Assembly: GCF_921293095.1 (NCBI RefSeq) | Contig: NC_060249.1 | Span: 86,935,907 to 86,999,906, forward strand | Source of the DNA: Ischnura elegans | Lineage: Eukaryota; Arthropoda; Insecta; Odonata; Coenagrionidae | Length of the DNA stretch: 64,000 bases | Reading direction: 5' to 3' | Shown: positions 42,728-57,248 of the stretch, one piece after another | How positions within the stretch are numbered: position 1 is the first letter of the stretch | Layout: each line of letters starts with the position of its first letter | Made by a program: the position numbers and the translations under genes | Notes under the pieces: generated by a model | Seen by the model: only the letters and a program-made list of their open reading frames with translations | Told to the model about the DNA's origin: nothing | Database searches by the model: none

Positions 42728-45188
42728 AGCGAATGTACATGTGAATTTTTTCGAATAATATTTAATATAGGTATTGATCATGTTCAGGGAAGAGTGAAAT
42801 ATTAGCACGGTTAATATACGAAAGAACCATATAAAAGTACGTGGATATTATTTGAGGTTATTCATAGTATATATTAATCCCAAATTGTATTACATAATTT
42901 ACTTAGATTGTAGAGCACACATGCAGGACTGATATTTCACTATTTTGTTGTTTTTATCTAACTTTTTTAAATTATATAATAATCAATTTTTTAGTTTTTC
43001 GTATGTGTGTATTTTGATCTTTTACTAAGCAAAGTATTTGCTGATTTACATTTGTAAACGTGCATATGAAATATGAGAAAATTCCCTGAATGCGTGGCAT
43101 TGAAGTTTTGTCTTATGCAGCTGAGCGACTACGAAAGTATTTTCTAATCAATGGAAGTGAAAGTAAAGCAATGTGAGATGTCTTCCATTGACGGTGCATG
43201 ATTTTTGCTCTTATGACATTTTTTTAAGGTGCATAAATATTTTTTATCATCCACCAAGAGTAGTCATGCTTATGAAAATAGAACCATATTCGATGTAACG
43301 TACTTAAAACGGCATTGATGAATGAGCTAAACTTTTCGAGTTGAACAATTACTCCAAATAAAGAAACTTCCCAAAGGCTTGTTATTTATTAAGTTTCCAA
43401 AATTCACTCTAGCTGCTGTGGAAAAATTATTAAAGCAAAGCCAAAATATCATCGTTATGTTTTTTATTAAAATAAATGAAGAGCCTCATTTTAATCGTAT
43501 ACCGTTTACATTGCAGGCAAGTGCCAATCTCACCCTAAAAATACGTTTTTGATGTTCATTTTCAACCACGTCTTTGCATCCCAGGCTTAACTCCACCTCC
43601 TCTCTTTTTTCCTCTAGACTTTTTAGGCAAGTTCGGGCTAGGAACGTCATTGATCGGGGTCGGTCACGCATCCGCGGATGCCGCTGCCAATGATTAACAG
43701 TGAGTCGATGTCAGGCGGACAACGGAACCCACCTCCTACACTTGTCGGCTTTGGCCGTGGTGCAAGACTATTGATCATGCTAAACGCTGCCAAGATTTTT
43801 CGTATTGCTTGGCCAGCGGCGCACCCATTTTACTCCTTGACTTTTTTCCTCGTAAGGGTTACGGTTGAGTGAGACAGGATTTCTGTTGGGGAAGAAAAAG
43901 GAAGGCGAAATACAAAATAGGATTGTAAATCACCGATAGGAAGAACAGTGTAGCATCGTTCAATGAAGGTGGTATTCCGATGCATACGGGGACTTTACTC
44001 TTTTCCAATATTTTTTTTCCATGCGGAGAAATAGAAAAATGGACATAAAAGGCATAAAAATATATTTCTTTTCGTTCGGATTCCATGAAAAGCAATCGCA
44101 TTAATATTCTAGTATCTCTGAGATTCCAAATTGAACCTAATCTTTCATAAAAAAATTATTTCATTCCCGAGGCGTGGAAGCATTGGAACGGGATGAAAGA
44201 ATTATTTCTTCGTTATCACGATGAGGTTGCAAATCCTTGGGTTCCATATCTTCCAATTTCTGATTCGATACTGTAATCGTTATGAATAACATTGAATTCA
44301 GAGAGAAACTAAGATAGTATAAAATGTGGACGGTGATATAGAGACTGCGACACACCTTAGTGAAAGAAAATATATCATGAAAGAATTGGATTTCAATTCT
44401 TACGAAGCTGAAAGAATACAGCTATTGAAGTGTTCTTGAAACGGGAAATAACTTGAGTGACTTTTAACGTAGGGAGCATTCAGTCCGTAGGAAAGTCGGA
44501 TTTTTTCATAGAAGCAATCCATGCATTCATGCATACCTTAAGCGCTGATATTGAATACATTTTTGCCATTTTTTCCTTGTAGAGTACATCTCTGTTGACC
44601 TTATTTCCCAGGTACCCGATTATTTTTAGACTTCAAAATCTATAATTCTTTCACAGATCATTCCTTCGTAGCTCTAGGTATTTCTCCAAGATTGAATTAT
44701 ATGACGACTAAAAATTAAAGTTTACGTATATATTTTAACTATTTTCGTTGCGTTTGATTGAAGTTTTCCTCGCTGAGAATTAAGTACTGTTGTGAAGATG
44801 AACAACCTTTGTAAATTTTCACCGAATGTTTTATTGGTACGACATGTTTCGGCATTCAGGCTTATTTCTCGAGCACAGACAACATTATGCTCCACAATGA
44901 ACTCTTAGCGTCGTAATGCATCGTGCCAATAAAAATATTCTGTGAAACTTTGAAAAAGGTTTTTTGTCTTCCGTCAGCATAAATTTTCTCCAGGTCAAAG
45001 CCGAATCTATTTATTTCATTGCATGTTATAGGTACTTAACAGATTATGTCAGAGGGTGATTTTCAGGCAGATATTTCATTAATTTTGTGGTCTTTAGCCT
45101 TCAATATTTTTAAATGAGAAAATATTTGTTTTTCAAAGTCACAAGGTTCATATGTAATACATTGCTGGTTCTTGCAACTCGCTTATTA
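42728..45188. other. No gene; short Penelope-terminus-like stretch at ~44810-44890
   Basis: On the minus strand at about 44810-44890 the order CCTGAATGCCGAAACATGTC, ACCAATAAAACATTCGGTGA recalls the CTGA..CGAAAC..GTG layout of the hairpins described elsewhere. The remainder is AT-rich without a recognised gene. Confidence 0.4.
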
Positions 45189-46150
45189 TACAATGTGTGT
45201 GAGAAAAGTAATGATATAGGCAACACTGCGGGAGACCTGGAAACGTTGAATCTACCGGCCTTTGATAGACCACTTTGTTCATCCCTTCCACTTCCTCCGC
45301 CCGAATTTCAACTCCATACAGGTAATACATTATTTTTGACAGGGCTATCAGTGACGTTGTGTTTTGTTGAGAAAATGGAGCATTAGAGTTTAGAGCAACG
45401 TCGTGCAATTAAGGTTTGAGTTAAACTTGATGAATCCGCAAGTGTGACTTTTGAAAATTTAAAACTGGCCTATGGGGAACATCAAGAGCATAAGTTTTCC
45501 GCTGGCTGAAATCATTTTTGGAAGGCCAAAAACACGTTGAAGATGAACCTCGCTTAGGAAGACCTTCAACTTTAAAAACTAACAAAAACGTTGAAGGTGT
45601 GAGGACTCTAGTGAGATTAAACCATCATTTAACAATAAGAATGATGAGTGAACAGTTAAGTTTAAACACTTTCCCCGTGCATCAAATTTTGACAGTCGAT
45701 TTGAACATGCGAAAGATTTGTTCCAATATTGATTCATGTGAGACCAGAAATTGCAGACAAGCGAATGCTTCACAATGACAATGCCCCGTGTTACATGGCC
45801 ATTTCCACTGGCAAATGTTTGACTTCTAAACGCACTAATGTTGATTCTCAACCCCCCTATTCACTTGATTTGAGTCATGATGACTTTTTCCTTTACCCGA
45901 AATTGAAAAATATATCAACAGGACATCATTTTGGAACTCTGGAGAATATTCTAAAGTTTTTGACCAACCAGTTAAAAGCCATGCCAATTAAAGACTTCCA
46001 GGAGCTCCCAAGAGCGGGAACAACGACTCCGCCGGAGTATAGGTAGCTGCCCAAAGGAACTAAATTGAAGGGGATAACATTGCTATTTGAAAACATAAAA
46101 ACTTTAGCTAGTACAAAATCAGTCTCATTACTTTTCTTACTCACCTCGTA
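45189..46150 (+). mobile_element. mariner element, internally deleted
   Basis: The left end TACAATGTGTGTGAGAAAAG and inverted right end TACGAGGTGAGTAAGAAAAG continue into TAATGA on both sides, making a ~26-bp imperfect inverted repeat. The interior is a decayed mariner transposase. A TA target duplication is plausible on the left but not clear on the right. Confidence 0.82.
45375..46139 (+). pseudogene. mariner transposase pseudogene
   Basis: The start ATG at 45375 is followed by an in-frame TAG three codons later. LEQRRAIKV and LAYGEH then mark the first helix-turn-helix. A frame change leads to the second DNA-binding part (VEDEPRLGRPSTL, IRMMSEQLS, HQILTVDLNMRKIC). The central part with the first catalytic Asp is deleted between about 45720 and 45750. 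The frame from 45729 retains HNDNAP (second Asp) and QPPYSLDLSHDDFFLYPKLK (PPYS-D-L motif with the third Asp). The C-terminal LLFLLTSYA reaches into the terminal repeat, as usual for mariners. The gene cannot be active. Confidence 0.88.
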
Positions 46151-49100
46151 TGCAAGTTACCCATTAGTTCAAGCGTAAATGATGACAGTTAAAAGGTGAC
46201 AAATGATCAGGATACACGACTTAATTGACTATGGGTCACTGTGATGGATGTTTGAGAGTCATGTGGTGAAAATTGTGCATCTACAAACATACAGCACATT
46301 AACGTCCGTGGCTCACCTAAATAGAATCTAAGTGCGCAGCTTACGAATCCTCACGCTAAATATTCTTCTGTCAAAAGGCCATCAAGCAGGGGTGATGTCA
46401 AGACCCCATTATAATGAAAATTAAGATAATGGAGAAAAATTGGAAAGATAGGTTACACGCGAACCAAGGGAGGTATTACCCTAGCATTTACTGGTGACAC
46501 GCGATACGGACAAGGTTGTCGACCCACGGCGAGTCACACTCAAATGTCTTCTGAGCCGTGCGCAGTTATATATTGTCGTGGTCAGTTCCATTTCTTACAT
46601 GACCCCTCATAAAGTAATATTTGTAAATCATCTCTCAGAATGTTATCTCGTACTTGAATTTTATGACTTTCATGAATTTTACAGCAGTGAACCTTTGACT
46701 GTGTTGTACATTTTAGGTTTTGCGAATGTATTTTTCTAAAAATGTAATCAATATACTATAAAGCCCAGTTACGACCACTCACTCACTCATACAAATGTAT
46801 GGGGTGAACGAGATACGACAAAAATTCTTATGACAACCCCCTCTAAAATTGTCTGAAGCGAGCAAAAGCGAGCTTAATTCATATATTTCTTTAAAGTTGT
46901 GCGCTTTAAAATTATTATTTTTATTATTTTAAAATAGTTAATTCTCCGTCGTATTGGTTGACTCTCTTATGCTGTGAAAACATATTGTTGAAAAATTTTG
47001 TTTCTTTTCCCTCCTGGCCTTCATCGAGATCGTATTATCGCATCGAGATGCATATTACCTCGTATTTACGTAAATATTAAAAGAGAATCATAGGATATTG
47101 CTTGAAATATCGATGTATTTATGTATAAGTACCTGCTTTCTCTTTTTCCAAACTTGAGGCCCCTGGAAAGTTTTCGTAGGCTTTAGGTGTTATGTTGTCG
47201 TACTATTTGTTAGAGTATCGGAGTTATTTTTATTTCTTTTAGGGAGCACGGTGCATCATACTTTTTTAAATGTCGTAATCCTATTACTATGCTTGAAGCA
47301 TGCAGGTAAATGCTATTTTTCTAATCAAATACGGATTCAGCAAAAGGCTAAATGTATTACAGAGTCGAAGTACTTTATTGAGTAGCCCTGTACATACGCA
47401 TATGTATATTCTTATGAAATGAATCTAGAGCATAAATGTTTAGAATTGCTACTTGGTCTAAACAGTTAAATAATCGTAAATTTTATAGCATCCAATTTTA
47501 ATAGGCTTCCAACAGCTGGTTAACGTGTTTATGGTTTTAGCTTTTGTAAATTACAATTGAGCTTCATATTTATCTAAGATTTAATGAAATATCAATGGGA
47601 GATTCTTTTGCGGTATGCTAGTGTTGAGCATTGTACTGAAAAAAATGCTAAAAGCATATTAGATGATCAAAGTTTCAATTTATTTTTAGAGCGCTATTAT
47701 TCTAGAGATTTTTTGCTACAACAACCATGCAGCTTAGGACCCCACGTCGTGATGGGGAATGATACTCTCACTCATAAGGTTCATGAGTGCACTCATGGAT
47801 TACCATTCCATATTTGCCTCTCAAATCTACGTCAAAATCCAATACAAGTCAAGGCGTGTACGACAAAAATTAAGATTGGATTAAACCTAGATAATCTTAT
47901 CTTTTGCGAAAAATAATTGGTCTTTATGGGAATCCTAAAACGTAGTGGGTGGACGATATATTTGTTGTGTTACATGCAACGTGATGGTAGTACCGACTTT
48001 ATTATACCCTAATGATTACAATTTTATGGCCTAATGGAGTGTCTTTTATTGCGGAAAATTTGCATGTGGGCAACGGGAATGGCTTTGATATGACGTACAT
48101 GGCCTATTTCGCAGATGTTTTCTATAAGGAAAAGGAAGTGCGGAGATCAATAAAATAATAAAATCTGCACCAATAGTCGCCAGAGGCCGTGACAATGTTT
48201 GAGTTTTCTGGTCATAAAGGAGTAAAAATCTACAATTAGACCGCAATTCGAGACTTTCCACGATATATATACTTATATGATTTGATGGATTTCTAACTCT
48301 CCAATTTGAAATTGCGTGTTCACATCAGTTCTAGGTAGTGTTAGATAGCTACAAATTTGTGTAACTTTGACGATAGTTAACTTCTTTTTTATTCACGGGC
48401 CGATGAGTCTCAATACATGAGTTTTAGAAAGATAATTTTGAGCCTACAATATAATTTGTCATTACGTCATTATTTTTTTGATTACGTATACATAATTACT
48501 TCTTGCGTTTGTTTATATTCTTGGTTATTCTTAAATTTTAATTTCACTTAATTTTCCTTCAATAGAAGATATTGATACTTTAGAGGGGTAAAATCGTCTT
48601 TGTCTTTTTGACATGGAATTGTGTCAGGGTTAATGTTGTTAAATTTGCCATGGTGGAAATAAAACAAAGCTTGCAAATTCCACTTGAAAATTTTAACTCC
48701 CACAAAACTCAGGTTTCGTCTCTTTGTGTTGGTAAGATAGAATCACCTAGAGATGATGCAGATTATTAAAACGTTCAGTTTAATTCGTGAGTGAAATTTT
48801 GCTAGTTTCTTTTCATTTACATGAATTTTATTTTTTATTTGAGTTGTCGCAGATAATCAGTAATTTCCAGATCTGAAAAATATGCATCGCGCATTCTCTT
48901 AAACTGTTAAAATTTCAGACTCACCGCATTATTTTCAAATGAAATTGCGAATTTTTCCCTCGATGTAATGTTATTACCAACAGTTATACAAAGATCTCCT
49001 TAAATTTTGCTGTTAACATAATGTATATTGATCAAGGATATTAACAAAGGAGACTAACTGTAAAATCTCAGGAAAACTGTCAATCGATCATTCGACCTCA

Positions 49101-50907
49101 TTCATCATATGGATATTTTTGAACTGAGCTAATTAAAAATTAATTTTGTATTCGTTTCCCTCTGCAATCAGATTGATTGAACATGTGATGCAATAATGCC
49201 TTATCACGTAAAACAATTGTTACGTTCATCTCATCCACCTCAGTAAAATTTCTGAGTGCAATCACATTATACCTTTATCTGGCCCACATCAATATAATTT
49301 AGAAGTACAATTGGATGGTTACACTTTTCGTTTCTTTTCATATCATATGCACCTTCCTTCAATGATTTTCCGATGATATAATTGTCTTTCCACTTTCGCG
49401 TAAAAATATTTTTAAGGATTCAAAATAACCCGACTATTTAGGTGACGCTGAAGCCTATCCGTCATTCAAAATCTTTTTATTCAAATGAGAAATTAGTTCG
49501 ATAGCATGACTACTGCCTTGTATGTCATGTTTATTGCTGGAAGTGTATGAAGCAGTTTTCCAGACTCATATCGAAAATCTTACTCTTGCCACCCTCTATC
49601 AAACGGGTACAATTCAAGCATGGCTTAGTAGCAGTCCTAATTTTATGAAGACCGTGCCTATAGTTCACCTTTTAATATTAACTACTTAAAATCTTCGCAA
49701 AACCCCTATCAAGTTGTTTACCCGAATTTTATTGTTACATTGCTGATAAACTCGTGAAATGAACCGGTCGTTAATCTAGCTCCATCTTTATCTCGCCAAC
49801 CGAATTTGTTTCCTGTGTTTGGTGCAATTTTGCAACATCTTTTTTTAATTTTTCATCTTTCAGTGCTCCTTACCACTTTCTCTTTAAGAGATATGGCGTG
49901 AAAGTGGCCTTGCCTGTAAGATATAGGAACATGGTACCGTATTAGATGCAGTGCTTGGATGTCTCCCTGGATCAAATCCAGATGGGATATTGGGTTACAG
50001 GTATGTCGACACTGCCCAACGATATTCCTCGGTATGATCAAGGGAAAGGAAGTAGTACCCTCACCTTGGTTGTATGTAATTCACTCTCCTATGTCTTACC
50101 CTGGCGTGGGGTTAATCCTTGCGTATGTAAGGAGTGACTTTAATTTTAAATACCATGCAGTTAGTGCACATTTTCGAATGACGCCCGAACGCTGAAAGTG
50201 GTTTGATTTCAAACATCTATGTAGCAATATTATGTTGCGAATTTTGCTCACCTTGTCATTTAGCGATGAAAAAATGTTGGAAGAAATTGATTTTTACAGC
50301 AATCGATTTTTAATCGTAATGAAAATATCGGCTTTTCAAAAAATATTTGAAAATAATTGAGTAAAAATACACGTTGATTCATATATTCATAAAAAAACTC
50401 AAAATGCATATTTGTGGAAAAAAATCTACGTAGGCATGCTTTAATTATGTATCAATATACCTAATCTAATACAAACTTATTATATGTAGTACTTACCTTC
50501 TCACACACTGCCAAATATGCATTTGAAGAACATTTAAAATACATATTTATGGATTGGAAAAAAATCTACTTAAGTAGTATGTGTATTGTAATATTGGTGG
50601 TAAAAATTTACCAATGCACACCAATTTAAGAGTTGGGATCACCTTTGGATACATTCGGATTCCCTATTAAAAAAAAAAGATGAACTGAATGAAATGCTTT
50701 CTTGTTCCGTTACTAATTTTACCGGGCGTAGAGAAAAGTCTTCGACATGCGACGGATGTCGTTATCATAGGCATGTAGTGACTCTGCTAATATTAAACGA
50801 AAATGTCAAGTTCGAAGTTGGGAAATCGAGAATAGATCAAAACTCGAAGATTATTACTCGATCTCTGACAATTCAAACTCGATTTTCGATTTAAATCGGT
50901 CGATCAC
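46151..50907. other. No gene recognised
   Basis: About 4.8 kb of AT-rich DNA. The longest plus-strand frame (47584-47916, 110 codons) shows no motif, and neighbouring context offers no support for a gene. Confidence 0.5.
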
Positions 50908-51698
50908 CAGTGGCGGATCTATTGGGGGGGGGGGATTAAGAGGGCTACAGCCCCCCCTTGGGTATCCAATTTACGATGGATAGAATTGTAATTTTTTTGA
51001 CCCCCACTACTGCTGGTAGATTAATCTCCACTTAGCCTACCCCTTGTCCAAGTGTAGTGATTCAGAGATGGAAGATTTCCATTTCCAAAATGTGCATAAA
51101 TATGTTGTTGTGCGACGTCTTAGAATGGCCAACTATGTCATACTATGTCTCGGGATTTGCACCTTTCGCTTTCGAGAACGTCGAAACCTTCCTGTTCCTA
51201 TTCCTCTATGTCGAAAACATTCTTGAGTCACCTTCCCTATATAATGGCACGGTGGAGATGCTATTGACCACTCACTTACTGGAAACACTCACTTACGGGA
51301 CTCAGCAACTCATACTCAGTCACTGGTCACTCATCTATCACCACTCGTAAGTCACTATGTAGCCGTCGGCGGGAGTCGAAGCGCGGACTGTATGGCCCGT
51401 GCGACCTAAGGGCATCGCTATCCACCCGTGCCATCACCAGCAGCTCCTCTTACTCGCGAGACTTATGTAATATCCTACATTTTGGCTCTTATAGACGCAC
51501 TAGTTCATTGTTACTTTGTCTTTTCATTGAATTGATTTGGCAATTGGGATTTTACATGGAAATACACTTTGGGTCAAAAAATTTAAATACTTGTGCGTGA
51601 TTATTCGCCTCCCGACACCAAGGGCAAGAACCCACATTTTAAAACGTGCGATCCATGTTGCGTGCCGTTCCCTTACACCTATTCTGGATCCGCCACTA
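50908..51698. mobile_element. hAT-like non-autonomous element
   Basis: The left end CAGTGGCGGATCTATTGG is followed by poly-G and CAGCCCCCCC. The inverted right end is TAGTGGCGGATCCAGAATAG. Matching CAGTGGCGGATC-type termini are typical of hAT elements. There is no transposase. I could not confirm the expected 8-bp duplication. Confidence 0.62.
51360..51437 (-). repeat. tRNA-derived SINE head (within the hAT-like element)
   Basis: On the minus strand, GGTGGATAGCGATGCC (A-box-like) is followed ~40 bp later by CGCGCTTCGACTCCCGCCG (B-box-like, GGTTCGANTCC family). The body downstream on that strand contains repeated GTAAGTGAGTG / GAGTGACCAGTGACTGAGT motifs. A second copy was not found. Confidence 0.5.
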
Positions 51699-54600
51699 AT
51701 GCCACTATGCTAGTGAGCAGAGCTGCCATCGCTTAAAGTTACGTGGGATAGTTAAAGTATTAGACGAGATAAGCTTTTCTGGAAAATACTCGATGGTTTC
51801 CTAAGTATGATTTGTTTGTGGGTTGTACTACGTGAGCCTAATGTATTCTACCTTCTTAGATGTAGATAAAAGGCCACATAAGTTTTGAATCCTATCGTTA
51901 GTGATACTCTAATAATCATTTCACCTATTTGTACATCTACGAGGTACCGTGCGAGCCGCCACCACGGTGTATGGGACGAGGCGATTCCACACTAGGCATG
52001 CAAAAATCATCCTAGCTTAAGTCAGACACGCGCTCGCTTCCCTGACACATTCCAAGCACAAAGGACAGTGAGATGCGGTCAGACTTGACTAGTAGAGTGC
52101 TAAGGACACAAGCATCTTACCATAAAAGTAAAACTATCACTTAGCAGGTAATATAGATAAGGAAAGCCTCGCTGAGCAATTGATCGTCACTCTTCAAACG
52201 GGAGGAATCGGGTATATTGATCATTGGATCAACCCGCTTGCGCGCGCGCACACCATATTTTCCGTTTGGCGGGAGGGAAGTGAAGAGGGTTGAATGAGAG
52301 GGGTTTGGAAAGGGGAGCGGAGGGGAGGTGGAAGCGTACGCGGGAATCGCCCCCTCCTTCCCCCACCCCCTCGCCCTTGCAGCCACCCACCTCCCCTCCA
52401 CCTGCAGCCGCGCACCGCGTTGGAATTCCCGATGACCACAGCTGCTACTGCGAGGGGGAAGAGGGACGGATTTCTCCCGGAGGGGAGGTTCCTCAGACAC
52501 GCGGCAGACGGATGCTGCTGGCTGCACACGAGAGCTGCCGTATATCGAGGGAAATTGCGTGGAGGTCGGGCACGGCAAGGGAAGAGATTGTGTTAGCATA
52601 GCGGCACGGGACAAAACATGTGAAAAACGTGTCATGATACCTTGCCTCACCTTGTGGCACCTCTACCCTCGTACGGGGTTATTATGTATGAAAATGGCGA
52701 AACGAATTTTAATTTACGAATGAAAATGACCACATGCGGTCCGCTCGTAGGTCTTAAAATGAATCGTTCAGTGTGCCTTTCATTGATTGAGGTATCGATG
52801 ACACGATGGAAATGAACAGTCCGCGTCCCGTGGAAGTGAGTCCTTTGAGATAGCCGTAACTCGTGCGCCGCAGTCGATCAAACAATGAACCTTAATGAAT
52901 TTCATGTCAATATTCCTACTGACTTAGAATGACCTAACATGTATGACATCGATGTTGCTCCCCTCTTGGTAGGCCTTCCGTCATCACCCTGATATTAGCA
53001 TTTTATCCTCCACACATGACCTGCCCACCTAATCCTCTGCATTCGATTGGTTGTTTCAGATTGTCCACATTTCGTATTCATTTTGAGACCTTATATGCAT
53101 ATTTAACTTTATTTTAGAAAACTATCAATATTTTTCCTGCTTTGACATTGCCACTATTTCTCACCTATATTTGTGACATTTCATGATAGCTCAATCAAAA
53201 TGTAGTTATATCTGAAAACGTTTGGGGTGATTTTGATTACTTCCTCTTTTATTGCTTATGCAGTGCGCCAAACTCGAATTTGAGCTCTGTGTACTAAATT
53301 TCGTTACGTTACAAGAAACGGTTAAAAATTTTTATCGTTGAATTTTTCGTTAGATCACGGGAATCTATCAGAATCGTAACAGGTAAATTTTTTCATTTCA
53401 AGATGAAAGTTCTCGGATTTTCTTGAAAATTTAGTCCTCAAGACTTTTTTCTCCGACGAATCGCTCATATTTTATTTGCATATGATAATTGGTATTTTAT
53501 TGTTAGTTGAAACCCAGCATTTCCGTTGCTAAACCGTCGATGCTTATGATGCTTATGATTTTGCCACAGTATTAATATTGATGAAAATAATTATTTTACA
53601 TAATAAATTCACTTTGTCGTACAGATGATTTTAAAAATGACATACTTTTTTTCCAGAATGTCAACACTTTTCAAAATGCAAAACGTCAATGAAGTTTATA
53701 AACTATAAAAGTGCCAGAAGTGCGAAAAACGTATTTTATTTTATACATATACACGAGTTTTTACCCATTTCACGCCTTGTTTACACTAATCAGTTGGGAA
53801 TACAGAAGAGAGTGGAAGGGTGGCTAAGTGAACCTTTACTTTCCAAAGCAAGATGGCGGTTATGTTCGAAGCATCCTCGTTCCCATGCGTTAGCTGTATC
53901 CGGTGTAGAAAGAAACGGTGGGAGGGTGTATATTGAAGTCGTTTTCTGTAGTCGTTAATGGTTTGGGTCCCCTATTTGAGCCCTGGTAATTTCAATGCCA
54001 TGAATTGGCGAATTTAAATATTGTAAAATTATTAACTTCGTAAAATAATTTTATAAATCTCAAAGTAATTAGTTATCAACAATCAGGTTGATATCTTGAT
54101 CAAATAAGTCTTAGAAATGCACCCATTTAGTGCTTTAACTAGTTTCTTTTGGTACGAGTTGGGCTCACCGCTCGCTAAACCACAGGATTGCATGGTAGTC
54201 GGGGAGGTTCCTTTCCCTGGTCCTCCACGCACCGCGGGTTTATTTGCGCCAGAATTGCAGCTGGTCTTTCTAGTGATGGGCACTGCGTGAGGTAGTCCGT
54301 TCAAATGTGCGACTCATCAGATAGAGCTGTGAAGCGAGAGAGTCTTATTTGGTGAGTCGCGACTCCCTCCCCTCCGCAGACCGAACACGACTCCGTCCGT
54401 TCACAATGTGCGTGTTGGAGTCGTGAGCGGTGAAAGTTGGACACCATGCGCACACTATGCGCTGAAATTGTGCGAGGTGAAGTCTGACTATCGTCGCACA
54501 TGACTCCCTCCACGCACATTGTGTATGTCGGATTGTGAAGCTCATCGCACGTTTGGCAAGTCAAAGGGAGCACATGGCACTTTTCGCAGATAGCCTTTTC

Positions 54601-57248
54601 ACTGCTCACCTTTTCACATCGCGTCGCTTGAAAGATTCTCCTGATTCATTTTCTGGGTAACACTCTAAAGAATCTCATAAGATCCTTATCGTAATTCTCT
54701 CAACTGCATTTTCTATGCATTGTGAGAGAAAAAGGGCTGAGGATGCTCATGAAGAAGTTTTCATCAACGGAAAAATTTATGAAAATAATACGAGACAAAA
54801 ATGAAAAATTGTTCTAACACAAGCAACTAAGATCGAGAAAATTAATTATCAGATGTTAACATGATCATATATTTTCAGAAAGAATATTTTATTACAAAAT
54901 TATTTTTTAAATTGTAGTAATCTCTAAGCACAGAAGTAGGAATACATTTTCCGTCTTCCATGAAAGATAAAGCGTTATCGGCAGAAATGGTTCCTAAAAG
55001 ATATCATCTGTTAAGCATTATGGCCATGCGATACGTGATTGATTCGAAATAATTTTTTTTCAAATTATGATCTAGGAAATGCTGCATTTTAAATGTTCGT
55101 TCAGAAATCCCCCATCACCACCTACCCCTCTTCCCCTTTCTTCCGTCCCCCTCTACCCCCTCCCCTTAACTCAGAAAGGCTTTGCTGAGTCGCACTGTTC
55201 GAGCAACTCTCTGGAGTGTGCTGAGAGCGGTGAGGCAGCTCCTCTAAAAGAGTCGTTTTTGCCATCACTAGGACTTTCCAAATGCATGCAGACTATGAAG
55301 TTTAAGTTTGGATAACATGTATGTTTTATTTTACAACGTTTTTCTTAATAAGTAAACGTCTTTAAGCAAAATTGAACGTGATAACATATGGAATTTCAAC
55401 GTGACGAGGATGATTTTGGTGGGGATATGTAAAACGTATCCACGTATGCTTTGAGTGAGGGTTGGTTGCGGTTGGAGTATGAGATTCAGAGAAGTTGCCA
55501 TAAGGGACAGGATGGATGGTCGATCTATATGCGTTTTTGCTCGGTTAAGATCATCTGCCCCGAAACCATTCTTCTTGGCTCTCACCTACGATTTTTTTAG
55601 CGACATCTTTTTGGGAAATCCGATTTCGATCCTCATTTATTTTTACATTTTATTTACTCCTGTCATATCTTTGCTTCCCTTCGGGTATACCTTCGTCTCA
55701 AGTGCTCGATGTAGTCGGCTTGGACAGGAAGGTTTTTCTTTAGGAGATGAAGAGTCAACAGGAAAGACAACCAGATGAGAAAGTGTAGGTGAAAGAAATC
55801 TGGATTCAGTATGTGTAAGGATTTTGACGGGCTGATAGGATGAATGAGTAATATTTTTCTCCTTTTACTTGAAGCATGAAAGATTGTGTTTTGCAATCGA
55901 AGAACGTTTCGAGTGAAATGCATATTTAATTTCTCTATTGTAAACATTTCACTACCTTCGTGAAACTACATACTTCATTTCGTAAGTACTACCGCTCTTA
56001 AAATATTCGCATCGTTCTTCTCTTTCTAAAATTTGTTAATAATAATATACTTGATATTTCCAGCTTCTATAACAAAATCATTTGTTAATTTACTATGCTC
56101 CCCCTGTTTTATTCTTTGAAAGTTTTTTTTTCTGATTTTATATATTTATTTGTTGTAAATTAAGATACTTGGATACCTATTGCCTATATTCATTTTACTC
56201 TATGTGTCAAGAAAAAAAGGATAGGTATTGAATTATGCGTGACATTTAAACGTATAGTTCGGATATATATTTTCATACTTAAATATGTCGAGTTATTTTG
56301 TTGTTCATATTTATTAGTTAACTACTGCGTTACCACTTATTTTTAATTCATGAAAAGTTTTTCTTATTTATCTTTTCTACGAGGTAAATTGTCAGCGTAT
56401 TTAACGGCAGTTATCAATGAGTGATTACAATTACGTAGGGTTCGCCCCAATATAGTTTATCTCATTCAGGACATGTACACTGCTATATTAAATTTGGCGT
56501 GGTTGAATAGTATCTGGAATATATCTGCATAGGAGATAATGAAGTGAAATACGTACCTTTATTTCAATCTTTTTCTTTAATACAATTTATGTCAGGTTCA
56601 TTTTTGCTACCTGGTATTACTTCATAAAGGGTTTATTTAAGGTTTTCACTTGCGTTATTTCCTTCAGAAATAGTGGCTTAATTAGATTATTGGCCGAATG
56701 GTACTCATAAAATACTTTTCGTAGCATAGATATCTTCTTTGCGATATTTTTTAAATCTCATGTGGTCACTCCATCGAGCAATGATAATACATTATCTGCG
56801 CCTCTACTTAGCGCAATGAGAGTAATTTGTATTTTTAACTGTACACGAAATGCGTTTCCAGAAGCACGATAAAATGTTATCTCAATGGAAAAATAGTCTT
56901 TCCCATGAAGATACACCAAGTAGTTCATCGTATAATTCTTAGTTCTAGCAAGCAAAAAATCTAAATGGGTAAAAATTAAAATTATTGTTCATGGATAGCA
57001 AAGAATGTAAAGTATAGAATTGCCACGAACCCTTTGTTCAATTTACTGTGAGAAGAATGTGAGTTTCAGCGTCCATAAATTTCTCAAATATTTTTTTAAG
57101 CGTTGCATCCCAACGTTGCGTGAGATAGCTCCATTTCGAAATTAAACCATTGGTAATTAATTTGTAACATCTTAGTGCAACCATTTCCACCTAAATTCTG
57201 GTGTAATTATAATAAATCTTGGAATACACATGAGTGGACTCACTTAAC
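51699..57248. other. No gene recognised; GC-rich patches and a small hairpin
   Basis: A GC-rich, purine/pyrimidine-skewed patch at 52200-52600 holds overlapping antisense frames without motifs. At about 54389-54428 the inverted pair CACGACTCC / GGAGTCGTG forms a short hairpin in a GC-rich tract (54150-54620). Otherwise AT-rich. Confidence 0.5.

Noticed and set aside
46781..46795. CACTCACTCACTCA-type run as a telomere-like or CRISPR-like repeat
   Set aside because: Too short and not arrayed; simple-sequence only. No CRISPR array exists anywhere in the window.
47584..47916. 110-codon plus-strand frame as a gene
   Set aside because: No domain, no homologous duplicate in the window and no splice context.
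52140..52650. Overlapping long open frames on both strands in a GC-rich patch
   Set aside because: Low-complexity Pro/Arg/Gly-rich products in several frames at once, with no motif or splice context; explained by base composition.
54387..54430. Strong regulatory hairpin
   Set aside because: A 9-bp stem in a GC-rich tract; not distinguishable from chance without conservation data.
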